A stretch of DNA of 64,000 bases from Gymnothorax reevesii. Lineage: Eukaryota > Chordata > Actinopteri > Anguilliformes > Muraenidae. This document shows positions 47,926 to 58,402 of the stretch, one piece after another. The translations under genes and the position numbers were made by a program. Where the stretch lies: contig CM056583.1 of the NCBI GenBank assembly GCA_029721435.1, positions 46,033,120 to 46,097,119 on the forward strand. The letters are read 5' to 3'. Numbering within the stretch: position 1 is the stretch's first letter; every line of letters starts with the position of its first letter. A model generated the notes under the pieces. That model searched no databases. It worked only from the letters and a program-made list of their open reading frames with translations, and was not told the DNA's origin.

Positions 47926-48335
47926 TGTTCTGAAAAATTTTGCTACCTATCAAAATATGCTACCTCGCGGTTCTGCGCTTGCGCAAACCTGAAATCGCGG
48001 GCTGTTTCTTCGCTCATATCTTAAGTATCTTCAGAAATCATAAAAATAGATTTATTTTCAGTGCGCATTTCGTAAGCGTACATATATTTGCATGTACACG
48101 CTGAGTTTTCCTGAAAATGCAGAAATTAGATTATAATGGCGTATAAGGGCATATATCTTCAAACAAACTTATCCAACTCTTTATAACATCCGCTTTTGTT
48201 ACAATAAGCTAACAAATAACGAAGTAACTATTGTAACCTGATTCATATTGCAATATCCAGGCGAAAGCGAAGACTTTACGATCGCTTTGCATTAAGGTAG
48301 CATTTTTTGAAAAGGGAGCAAAATTTGACAGAACA
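47926..48335. mobile_element. TIR element I, copy 2
   Basis: Matches 32498-32911 throughout (GAAAAATTTTGCTACCTATC at the left, TTGACAGAACACCGG at the right). It lies inside another pair of inverted words, GTAGCGTACCGGCAGC (47872) and GTCAGCGTACCGTCACGGTA (48359), which suggests nesting in an outer element of about 0.5 kb. Confidence 0.8.
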
Positions 48336-48419
48336 CCGGCATGCGACTTTTGCGTTTGTCAGCGTACCGTCACGGTACGCTAAAATGGCCTGGCTTGAAC
48401 TATGAGTTGTAATAGTTTC

Positions 48420-49370
48420 AGTATGTGGTTTGCATTGTCCTGCTGCAATACACAAGGCCCTGGAATAGATGTCTTCTGGAGGGGAGCATATGCTGCTCTA
48501 AATCCTTTATATACCTTTCAGCATTGCACTGTCGACGATGAGACCTTCAAAGCCTTTGCAATTTGACGTTGAGGAACATTGTTAACCCGAGGTGCGGCGG
48601 CGGGTTACAGTAGTCTGTCATTCTGTGGGTCTGTCTGTCATTCCGGTCTATTTGAGCTCTCCTCGTGACTCAAACTTCGCAATTAGTACATAGTTACACT
48701 TCTAATTTTCATAGAAACATTTAAAATATGGCGGATTTTTCGAACAAGCCTTCGTTCGGTAGAAAAAGCAGGCAAAAGCTAAGAAGCTTAAGTTTCGCTA
48801 CACCTAAAGTGCGATATACCGGTACGCGATAATGTGGCCGTGGGTGGAGTCAAGAGTGAGTTAAAAGCTCACACTTAAGCGCCGAGGGTTTAGCACTTCA
48901 GTGCTTTAGTTTTTAAAGTATTACACAATTTTTATTTTTTATTTTTTTATTTTTTGCAAGCCTTCACAGGTTGGAGAGCCTCTGGCCATTTTTACTTCTG
49001 AGAGACTCGGCCTCTCTAAGACATCCCTTTTGTAGCCAATCATGTTACTCGTAGCCAATCGTGTTACACCGGATGCCAATTAACTTAATTACTTGCTAAA
49101 TGTTTTTTCATCTGATTCTCTTATACATTATTTGCTTTTTCAGCCCTATTTTGCCTGTGTCCCAACTCTTTTGTGACCTTTTGCAGCCATAAAATTTGAA
49201 ATAAGCTCATTTTGTGGATAAACATGTAAAATTTCTCAGTTTCAACATTTGAAATGTTATCAATGTTCTATTGTTAATAACATATTGGCTCCTGTGATCT
49301 GAAAGCCATTGCATTTAGATTTTTTTCATAATTTACACTTCGTCCCAACTATTTCGGAATTGGGTTTGTA
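48420..49370 (+). mobile_element. Tc1/mariner-type nonautonomous element, interrupted
   Basis: The + strand carries GATGTCTTCTGGAGGGGAGC through TTTGACGTTGAGGAACATT, then resumes at about 48961 with TTTACTTCTGAGAGACTCGG and continues to the terminus TTCGGAATTGGGTTTGTA at 49370. The tail and terminus match 1185-1585. The gap holds the insertion at 48582-48955. Confidence 0.75.
48582..48955 (+). mobile_element. Insertion with GTCTGTCTGTC head (hairpin-headed type)
   Basis: Begins TTAACCCGAGGTGCGGCGGC and GGGTTACAGTAG (hairpin AACCCG...CGGGTT), then GTCTGTCATTCTGTGGGTCT, and ends in an A/T-rich tract near 48950. It splits the host repeat cleanly. The architecture matches the C-rich hairpin elements elsewhere in the window. 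Confidence 0.6.
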
Positions 49371-49918
49371 GTTTGCTGTTTCCATTGAGTGAACCCTCGT
49401 CAAAAATGATTGGCGATGTGAGGAAGACTAATCACTTCCATTTCCCCCGAAGACTGAGACTTAAATTGTCACTCGGCCTGTAGGTTCTCTGATGAACATT
49501 GGCGTAGATGGGAGGTCTCTGTGGCTTCATACTTCTATGACTGCATACATACTCCTCTCGACTGTCAGATGGATAACAACCAAATTCATTTTTCACAAGG
49601 AGTGCCTTCATGTGAAGTAAAAATTGATCGCAGCATTAAAGAGCAGTAAATACTTTAATGTCCGAACTTCTTAGAAAATTATTGCAAGGATCAGCATATA
49701 AGGGACTGTTGATTTTTAAAAATCTGTAAAATTCATGTGGCGATATATCAAATAACTGCTGTTCTGTGGTTTCAATGTAAATGGTGGCCAGACTGCTTTC
49801 AGTTTTAATTTTACTCAATTTACCATCGCAACTCATTTGGGGTTGATTTGGGGTTGTACCTTACCTTTCATGCTATGTCAACTTATCAGTAATGCCATGT
49901 TTTTCCTCTCTTTTTCAG

Positions 49919-49957
49919 ACACTAAATCCAAAATGGAATGAGGAATTTTATTTCAGA
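49919..49957 (+). CDS. nedd4l: NEDD4-family E3 ubiquitin ligase, C2-domain exon c
   Basis: This 39-bp micro-exon of 13 codons is phase 0 on both sides. The acceptor is TTTTTCCTCTCTTTTTCAG and the donor is AGA|GTGAGT. It encodes TLNPKWNEEFYFR, a central C2 strand that is nearly invariant in NEDD4-family ligases; NPKWNEE is the family hallmark. EFYFR again matches NEDD4L, where mammalian NEDD4 has EILFR. The exon is too short for ORF finding and is recognised only from the splice sites and the protein motif. Confidence 0.95.
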
Positions 49958-52196
49958 GTGAGTATGTGCATGTTTTAATATCAGCTGAAGGTGATGTGCA
50001 TCTCTGTGGCAGTCAGTGGGGAAGCGAGGTTAATCTAAGACATTTGACTTAAATGAGGACATGCTTATACATTCAACAAAAAAAATTAGCAACAACAACA
50101 AAAAAAAACTTTTGGTTTTGATTACTTTTGAAATGCCTCGGGCACTTTAGTGAACATCTCAATGTCACTTTTTCTCATCTCTGCGTCTCATCATGAACCA
50201 GAGTTTTCTGTATGCGGATTCGGTTTCTGTCTTGTTATAAAACTGTGCGAGTGTGAACATCTGCTTTGTATGGTTGCTCTTAAAAAATACTGTGGCATTC
50301 TTAAAATTAACTGTTACTTATTTGTTCAAAGCAGGGCTGTTGAAATTACGTGCTTCCAAATGCTAGATGAAACAAAGTCGTTAAAACACTGCTGAACATA
50401 ATATTCCTTTTAATCAAGTAAGCCTCGTCTGGAAAATGTCTCTGCATACTGATGTTGGCCTCATGACTCTCTCATCTCAATTATAATCCATCTATAAGAG
50501 ACAGCCTTTCTGGTAAACAGTGAATATAACTGAGTGAGTACAGATTATTGCTGAATAAGTAAGCTATATCCCACTTGTTGTCATGTAATTGGACATTTGT
50601 GGAAATTCTTATGCTTATCCTCTTCATTTAGCAAAGAACTGAAATACGAAATCACTGCATGTTTTGTACAAAAATTGCATTCTTATTCATGAGCGAAAAC
50701 TTGGGTAGCAGTGCTCCCATAATGCATTTTACCTCGTTCCAAATTAAAATTTCAGTTTGCGGCACTATGACTTCTACAATGGCAGCATGCTTGTGTGCTC
50801 AGAGAGCTGAGTAGAAGTGGCTGCGATTGTCTGTTACTGAACTTCATCACACCTGATGTGATTTTTTTATTTTATGTAGTTTTCACTTTGTAAATACCAT
50901 GCAAATATAGCTTCTGTGTTCTCTGTTGGTCAATTCACGGTAGAAATTCAGTGGTTTAAAGGACTGATTCCCTCTAACATGCTGTCCTTTTATATTGCTA
51001 TTATGCAAATATCTCCCTCACTTTTTATGCTTTCTTTACAAATGCAACTTTCTGTAATCAGATTTGATTAAGGTTTGCACAAGACAGAGCATTCTTTAAA
51101 GCTGTAAGTTATGGTGGCATACATTCATTGGATTATAGACTAAAATAAGGGCACACATAAGTGGTGGGTAACTTCTGGGGCGTTCAGTTGCTTTCGTTTA
51201 ATCACCGGCAGAAAGTTGTGTATTGCTCTTTTACTATGGTTACCACGCACACATACTTAGCTAAAGCCTTATTCTTTGTGTTTTTGTCCAAAAATTGAGT
51301 GTATATGTGGACTATTTGCCCCCCCCAAGTCATGTTTTTGTTCTAACTTATGTTGTTTCGAAGCAGCTGAAATTGACATTGTGATGTGGAAGAATGCGGT
51401 TCTTAGTTTGAATTTCTTTTGTTGCTTTGAAATTTGCTGTGGTTCCTAATTCCACGAGTTCACAGACCCAGGCGCACGGTCATTTTCACTTTGTGCATCT
51501 TCCCACTTGTTATCGTCACTGTTATCGTCACCGTACTCGCACGTAGAGGTTTTCCTTGGCCCTACGCTGCATCTATAAACTCAAGTGTTACCTGGGTCTA
51601 TTTTAGCACTCACTTGCGATGTGACTCAGTTTCCTTTAAATTTAGCATTTATTATCCCCCGCCAACACGAAGTGTGAGGGTGATATAGGCTTGACCTCCG
51701 TCCGTCCGTGCCTCCGTCCGTCCAGGAGAAAGGGGACAACTTTCTCAGAAACCATTACAGATAGCACAACCAAATTTGGTGTGTAGCTTCAGACTATAAA
51801 GGCCTTGATGGAGTTCGAAAATAAGAAGCACACGATTGGCGGGGGATATTGTGGACCATGTCGACTTGTTGAAATGTGGCAAATTAGCGAAAAGGTTCAA
51901 ACGGCAAAAATTTTTGGAATTACTTCAGACTTCTGTAGTTATTGGAAAATAATGCAAACCCTTAGAACATCCTTCAACCAGTCTCACTTGAGCATTCAAA
52001 TGACCCTGAGTATAAAGTCATACGTTACTGCGCAAAGTAAATAAGGAAAAAAAATAATTAGTCTTTGTTTCGGGCTATTTATTAAACTTAAAAAAATTAT
52101 ATTCAGATCTTTCATCAAGAAAATTATTTCTCTGCAGATGTGCTAATGATGTACTGCATTCATGAACCTCAGTGATGTTTGCTATTCCTCTCTCAG
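49958..52196. other. Intron between C2 exons c and d (2.24 kb)
   Basis: Bounded by GTGAGT and CTCTCTCAG. Apart from the small element at 51651-51850 nothing else is recognised. Confidence 0.85.
51652..51849 (+). mobile_element. Hairpin-headed GTCCGTCC element (family G)
   Basis: Starts TTATCCCCCGCCAACACGAA with GTGTGAGGGTGATATA as hairpin partner, then CTCCGTCCGTCCGTGCCTCC and ACCAAATTTGGTGTGTAGCT, and ends ATTGGCGGGGGATAT, the inverse of the start. About 198 bp and complete. It lies 348 bp upstream of C2 exon d. Confidence 0.8.
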
Positions 52197-52250
52197 GTTT
52201 ATCCACAGAGCCACAGACTACTCTTCGAAGTTTTTGATGAAAACAGACTG
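52197..52250 (+). CDS. nedd4l: NEDD4-family E3 ubiquitin ligase, C2-domain exon d
   Basis: This 54-bp exon of 18 codons is phase 0 on both sides. The acceptor is GCTATTCCTCTCTCAG and the donor is CTG|GTAAGT. It encodes VYPQSHRLLFEVFDENRL. The FEVFDENRL segment contains the Asp of the third C2 loop. In NEDD4 and NEDD4L the following exon begins TRDDFLGQ; I could not find it in this window, so it must lie beyond 64000. Together the four exons give 83 uninterrupted codons. The YPQSHRLL wording is intermediate between human NEDD4 (HPQQHRLL) and NEDD4L (NPSNHRLL). Confidence 0.95.
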
Positions 52251-53143
52251 GTAAGTGGTTATATGTCTTAAATTACTGTTCATTAAATGCCAAATTTACA
52301 GTTTTATTTATACCGCCAATTCTTTTCAATAGTGCGGCATCAGATTTTTTAATTTTTTTTGGAAATTTGACTTTTGGCTGGCTGGTTTTATGCAATTTTT
52401 TTTTAATTTAGTTATTGATCCAATGTGATTGATCTGTCCCAATTTAATTGAGGAATATAATCAAATGCAGCCTCAAGTCGTCCAAGAGGTTTGCTTTCAC
52501 ATCTTCCTCTGCTTTGGTGAACAAATCCAAGAAATCTTCTCAAGCTAAATTTGCTTGTGGCGGTTTATGGAACAGATGCCAATTTTTTCTAAATCTGGCT
52601 TTATTCTCATTGTAATCTAGGCAAGAAAAGAAAAAAAAATTATTATCATTCAAAAATGTTAGATATTGGACTCACATAAAATTGTCTTTGCTCTGCAGTT
52701 TATGCACTGCTGGAAACCTTAAAACCCAAATCCACCACATCAATGCATGTTTTTAAATGCATTAGCTTTGCATGTATGGAAGGCTCATTTTATTAGAAAA
52801 TGGAGACTAGCTAATTCTCAGAGGGATTCATTTTGTGTATGTGGGCTCTTGCATAAGCGGTTTGACAATTTCTGATTGGTCGTCATAAAACAAAATGTAT
52901 TACTTTTGAAAGTGTTAGTTTTTGTTTAGATTGCGTTTCAATTTTATTTAATGACATTGACAAATAATGCATTAAACACAAGTGCGTAATTTTTATCTAC
53001 ACTCCCTGCATTGTTCTGCGAAATCTAATGACTGAATAAGAGATGTGTTTATGCATGGAAACAATTGACAGCAGTATTTATTGGCTTAGAATCGAAAATT
53101 GTGGTCCATTCTGTTGGTCCTTGGGCCTGTTATCTAGACTTGA

Positions 53144-53170
53144 TTTTATTTATTTATTTATTTATTTATT
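53144..53170. repeat. (TTTA)n microsatellite
   Basis: Six to seven tandem TTTA units followed by a T run. Confidence 0.9.
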
Positions 53171-54469
53171 TTTTTTGATGTTACTTCATATACATTTCAT
53201 TTGAACCATCTTTCTTTAATATATGGAACCGTTTTTCATTAAAAAAAAAAAACAGAAACATCTTATTTGCCCGATCACTATGTTATAATAATTTTTAGTG
53301 TACGTTTGTATATAAGCTGCATGATATATCTGCAGCTCTGTTTCTCTTCACCCTGAAGACCACACAAGCTCAGAGTACTTGAAGAAACTTGTATTTAAAC
53401 AGCTGTGACCAGAACCAATGAAGTTACATGGGAAAGTTATCAGTGGGGGGTATTTGGGCTGCAGACCATAGCGGATGAGATTATTGTTCCGTTTCTTTGT
53501 ACACACTCATCGTGGCTTTAATCAATTATAGCATTTAAAATATGCTTATATCTGGTCATTTTTTTCCCAAAAAATTCTGGTAAGGCCTTCACTGTCCACT
53601 GGACGATATTTGAGAATGGCTCCCTTTTTCCCTTTGCTACCAATTTCAGGGGTTTGTGAGACCAACTTAAAAACATTTCAGAGTATCTTCACTGCTGACT
53701 GAAGATTCTGCCTGTAGTTTGGAGATGCTTAAGGTGCCCCCCAAATAGTCCAACTGCCTGGATCTAATAATTGCAGCAACCCTTCAGCCTAGAGGATGAA
53801 CTAAGTAAGGAAATCAGCTGCCTGAGGTCATGGCTGGAGGCAAAACGCAACCGTACTTTTACTTTCTGACCCCTGGAATGTCCACCTCTGCTGGACGGGA
53901 ACCACTAAATCTGCTCATAGCCCAAAATGCAATTCTGAATTGAATATGCGGCCAGTGAGGTTGAATGCTAGATATTTGGCGCCAATGGAATATAAGACCT
54001 GGGTTAACCTGTCTAGGTTTCCCATTTCATCAGAGATTGATTTATTTATGCCTACATGACTTTCTGATAATCAGCAAGAATTTAGAAGACACTGCAGCCA
54101 ACTATAGTTCAATCCTCAAGCTGGAAGGCAGTTCTTTGATTTAATATACATAAGTTATGCTGCCCAAGCTGCTAATTGACAACAGATTTGGATTGAGTAA
54201 TCTAAATTGGCTTGTTTAAAGAATGTTTGCCAGAAAATCTTAAACTTGCGGTTGGAGCTAGCGAGCTAAACTCTGTTCAGTTTCCTCCTTTTAATACATG
54301 TATCGGTTAGTGCTTTTCATCATTGCTGGTTTTGATTAAGGGAGTCTCTAATTTTGCTGATGGGATGTCGACAGCTTTAAGAGTTTACTGCTTGTTCAAT
54401 CCCTCGTCAAACGAGAGGCAGAATGAGCCGGAATGCCGTCGGAATGAAAATTTTGTATATTCCTGGATA

Positions 54470-55150
54470 TTCAAAGTGCTCACTAAAAATTCTGACTGCA
54501 TTCTGTGTGTATTCCAAATATTCAGGCCCAATCTTGTGGCCGGCCCGAATGTTTTGCTCGTGGTAAAAACTTTCCAGGTGCATTCGAAGTGGAGAAATAT
54601 CGAACAGCATTCGAAATGTGTTCTCACTGCGCTCTGACTGTGTAATACATATTCTTACGGCATTCCAACAGCATTCAGAACATTCTGATTGCATTCGAGG
54701 AAGAATCGGCAAGCCATGTCAAATCCTGCCAGAATGCACCTCGAAGGAGCTAGAATGCACCTTGAATGCATCTCGATTGCTGCCGGAATCTATTTAGATA
54801 TTAAAACGTTTAACCTTAAAAAATGATCCCTTAAAATAATGATTGGTCATGACCTGTTTTCAATCATTCATTTAAATTACCATTACAGAAACTCTGAAAA
54901 CTCTCAACATTATCATGTGTGGCCAGTTTTCATTAATAACGCATACCTGTTAACTCTCACACATTCAGCGTCAGTTTTAGTGGCATATTTACGTTCCCCT
55001 GCTGTAGTCAGCAATTACTCAATCAACGCATATGGGACACTTCTGTTACATTCTAAGTACATTCTGAGTATTCAAGCCGCATTCTGTTTGAATTCTTCGA
55101 CGTTCTAACCATATTTGGCGGCCAATCCAGGAGCGTTCTGACTGCATTTA
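54470..55150. repeat. Degenerate GCATTC-rich patch with ~10-bp spacing
   Basis: GCATTC/CATTCT/TATTC words and their complements GAATGC recur many times, often 10-11 bases apart (for example 54660-54700: GCATTCCAACAGCATTCAGA then ACATTCTGATTGCATTCGAG). The + orientation dominates at both ends and the complement in the middle (54730-54770). Not a recognised repeat family. Confidence 0.6.
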
Positions 55151-55372
55151 AGGTGAATTCGTACAGCATCAAAACACTAGTGCTAAAAATAAGTGTTGAG
55201 ACAAAATATAGATTTCTTTTTGAGGTCAGCCCCACTTCCAAGGCATGAAATTTGCACTGTCCGTGATCCCACTGAGCAATTTGAAATATTCAGCCATTTG
55301 CTTGGTGCACATAGTTACACTTTCCTTCCCCATTTCCTGATTCTTTATTCGTCTCTTCTGTTTCACACCATG

Positions 55373-55404
<32 letters not shown>

Positions 55405-56762
55405 AAATTTATTTTATTAATGTTTTGTAGGTGCTGAAAATATACTATGTGTGATTTGTTCATTCTTGTTAAATTGCTGTATTGAGTATTTCAGGAGAGC
55501 AAATAAAATGTTGCCAAGCCAATAAAATAGCTAAATGAAATTAAAATCTCCATTTTGCAGGGATGACAGATGTGTTACTGTAGCTTGTCACACCCCCTAG
55601 AGCTGTGCTGTGTGCAGGTGCTCGCTTAATCCGTGAAAAAAGCATCAAATTCAAAACATCACGTTCTGTCTCGGTGCTGACACGAAGCTTTTTATTTTAT
55701 TTTATTTTTTTACAGTTGGTCCAGGCCTCTGATGTGTTCCTTAGTGCCTCAAAACAGAAATGCTCTCAGAGTTGTGGCTCAAAGCCACATTCCTTCAATG
55801 TGAGTTTTTTGTTTTGCGGCATATGATTTTCGGCTGTCGTCACCGCACTCCATTCTATTCCTAAGAGATAGTTTGACACTCGAGGGGAACAGACTCAGCT
55901 ACTGAATCAAACGGTACAAAGAGGTCACTATGAGTAAAGCTCTGAAAGGCTGCATTATTTACTCTGCGTCAACCGCACAGTTTTTCTCTCAGCTAATGCA
56001 GAATGTGCTTCTTTTAATGTCAGCATTTTGTATTTTTTATGTTCATTTTTCTTTGTCTGAGTACATTCAGCCTCTTTTTTGGGCTGAGCACCTTAAATTC
56101 ATTTCTCTCATGTTTTTGGCTTTACTTGGTGTAATGTTTTTTTTTGACATGGAGTATCGTACATGTACCGTTTTGTACAAATTTTTGTAAATTTGAATTC
56201 AAGTTCTTCAGAATTTTTTTTCAACTGGGTGTCTGTTTACTCTGCTGACTGTATGCTGTATTTTGTTTCAGTGACTCTTGATGAATTTGAGTTACCCAAG
56301 TAGGTTGCACAACTCTTCAGTTTTAAATCTTTGTCAGCAGTAAACCGACGAGCATTGACAAAGTTGTCATCTTGTCACCCCTTTGCAGAAAAAAGTTTAA
56401 ATAATTGTGTATATGATGTATATGCAGGTCTCATGTTCAATTATATTAATATTATTTCATTAATATTTTTTAATTTTTTGTATCATCAAGTGAAGTTGGT
56501 TTGTTAGTCCTATTTTCATCCCCATTTGCTGTATTGCGATGGTAGCTGTTCTTCCTGGAGTCTGTATTTCTCTTTTCTACTATACTTCAGTGATGAGAGT
56601 GATCCTGTGGTGTCACAGCTTCTCATGTAAGGTTCTTTTTTGGGTTTGTTTTTATTACACTGGGCTTCAAACGGCCCACAAGCGTGGCAGTGGGAAATAT
56701 GTGGTGTGTGGGATGTGCGTGGAAATTTACGAGCATCTGACTCAGCCCGACGAGGCCCCCAT

Positions 56763-56792
56763 CCCTCCCTCCCTCCCTCCCTCCCTCCCTCC
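56763..56792. repeat. (TCCC)n microsatellite upstream of the alternative promoter
   Basis: About seven tandem CCCT/TCCC units form a polypyrimidine/polypurine tract roughly 570 bp upstream of the alternative ATG. Such tracts can form triplex or G-rich structures; function here is not shown. Confidence 0.9.
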
Positions 56793-56879
56793 TGTAGGGC
56801 CTCCTTCTCCTGATGGATAAGGAGCAGCTGAGCGGGTGCCGTTTCAGCCTGGCTCAGTTTAAAACAGAGAGGGGTTCCG

Positions 56880-57361
56880 TCCCTCTCCCTCTCTCCCAGA
56901 CTCACTCCCTCCCTCTCACTCGCTCGCCGATGTCACATGACTGCTGCCGCCACCCTACCCTCACCTCGGTTAGCAGGAGTGCCGGGTGCCCTTATCCAAT
57001 CATGCCTGGAATGCTGCTTGTCACTCGGGCTATTTCTGCTGTCTGTCGCTATCGGTCTGCAGTGCTAACAGTTTGGCAGATGGGATCCCTTTTTCTTTTC
57101 CCTCGGTTTCTCCCTCTCTCATTCCTGCTCAGTCCCGCTCGCGCGCTGGACTTCGCAGCTCGTACTTTTCAGCTCCCTGGCAGTGCCTCACTTGTTATTG
57201 TGGCGTGAGTTCCTCTTTCCTACGCTCCGATCTCTTCTAAGGGAGGGACGGGGATAAGTTAGGAAGAGAGGGGGGGAAAGGACAGACGGACTTGAGGAAG
57301 CTGGATCAAAACTGGATCAGTTTAACAGAAAGCTAGGAGAGGGAAAGAGAGGACCTGGAAA
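56880..57361 (+). promoter_or_regulatory. Putative internal promoter and 5' leader of the alternative isoform
   Basis: The block just upstream of the alternative exon is richer in CpG and GC than the introns. It contains an M-box/E-box (GTCACATGAC, 56932-56941), a CCAAT box (56996-57000), a GCTCGCGCGC run near 57135, and then a purine-rich leader from about 57240 to the ATG. No TATA box is evident, so a dispersed TATA-less start is likely. A promoter is required because the exon begins with its own ATG after an in-frame stop. The start site itself cannot be placed from sequence; a non-coding first exon further upstream is an alternative. Confidence 0.5.
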
Positions 57362-58402
57362 ATGGCTCATCGGCTCCGGCTCTACTTTGGCTCTGGCCGC
57401 AGCAACACTGCCCCTGAGATCGAGGAGCTGGAAGGGTCCGCCGAAGACGACGTCGCCATGACATTCCTCATGCAGCCGCGCCACCGGGGCCCGCCTCCCT
57501 TCTCGGAGCCGCGAGGCTCTCAGCCCAGGGACGCCTCCCTCAAGCGCAGCTCCTCCATGTTCATCCCCCAGCTTCTCAACCAGGTGGAGCCACGTCCCAC
57601 CAAGAGCTCTTCCATGCAGATCTCCTTACAGCGGTCGGCCGGGCCCGGCGATGATGGGGCGTCCCCGACCTGCTCCGCGGTGCACCCCTTAGGGCCTGCT
57701 CCTCCCTATACTGAGCCCAGCAGCAAGTATCCTGCGCCTCCTAACTTCCGCCGTAAAGAGCCGTCTGGGAACTCTGCTGCAGAATCTTTGGAGCCCGCTC
57801 CCAACAAGTACAGGGTTTTCTGCAGCAGTCCCCAAGAGGGGCAGGGAGAGCACAGCCGTTCTGAGTCGGCTGACGGCAGCTCTCCAGGAATCAACATCGG
57901 GGGTTTCTGCATCCAGAGGAGGCCATCAGATGGTTTGGAGGTCCAGCAGTTCAGCATCCGGCCTTACAGCCCGAACGGCCACAGCGGCCTGCGCCGCTGG
58001 TCCCTGCAGCAGAACGGGGGTCCTGGTACTCAGAGGCTCGTGCTGCAGCTTCAGCCCGACCAGGCACGGCTCCCCGACAGTTCTCAAAGGGAGGGGACCG
58101 ACGTGGGCTTCGCAGGTGTGAAGGGGGAACAAGTGCTGCGCTACCCACGAATTCAGCTGGAGAGGAGCGTCTCGCAGCCTGTGCAGCCTCTCGGTATGTC
58201 CGAGCACCCTGGCCCCAGCGCTGAACCCCAAATGCCTGAGGGTGGGACCTCCGAGATGGAGGACCAGGGCATGATTGTGGAAGATGGTGCTCAAGGCTGC
58301 ACTTTCAAAATCCGAAAGGAGCAGAGCAAGAGGCAACCGCAGTTCAAGATATATTTCACCCAGCAGGACGTGGAACGTAGGCCAACTGCTGTTAGCGCTC
58401 AG
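57362..58402 (+). CDS. nedd4l: Alternative first coding exon of the NEDD4-family ligase (long isoform lacking most of C2)
   Basis: This exon has 347 codons, starts at ATG 57362 (A at -3, G at +4) and has an in-frame TAA at 57323-57325 upstream. It opens MAHRLRLYFGSGRSNT, close to the start of the long human NEDD4 isoform (MAQSLRLHFAARRSNT). Residues 81-90 (KSSSMQISLQ) and 97-104 (DDGASPTC) also resemble that isoform's unique region. The open frame continues to a stop at 58484, but CAG|GTAATG at 58402/58403 is a good phase-0 donor. Phase 0 matches the donor at 52250, so both exons can join the same downstream TRDDFLGQ exon. The product would replace the first two-thirds of C2 with a disordered Ser/Pro-rich region, keeping the downstream WW and HECT parts known for the family. 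The human counterpart is longer, roughly 500 residues. Basic-Ser sites occur at 61-65, 211-214 and 268-273. The exon is CpG-richer than the introns. Coding confidence is high; use of the exact donor is inferred. Confidence 0.87.

Larger units (their letters stand above)
35686..49918. other. Intron between C2 exons b and c (14.2 kb)
   Basis: Bounded by GTAAGG and TTTTTCAG. The first 2 kb and 38.0-39.5 kb look like unremarkable unique sequence. The part from 39.6 to 49.4 kb is dominated by DNA-transposon debris, much of it nested, listed separately. Confidence 0.85.
52251..56879. other. Intron between C2 exon d and the alternative promoter
   Basis: Starts with GTAAGTGG. It holds a TTTA microsatellite (53144-53170) and a degenerate GCATTC-rich patch (54470-55150). 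No further exon is recognised. Confidence 0.8.

Noticed and set aside
54323..54712. Overlapping open frames on both strands with Cys/Ser/Glu repeats
   Set aside because: They are produced by the GCATTC-type repeated words, not by a protein-coding gene.
56813..57208. 131-codon open frame upstream of the alternative ATG
   Set aside because: Low-complexity Ser/Pro/Leu translation of pyrimidine-rich promoter DNA with no family resemblance. It could act as an upstream ORF only if transcription starts before 56813.
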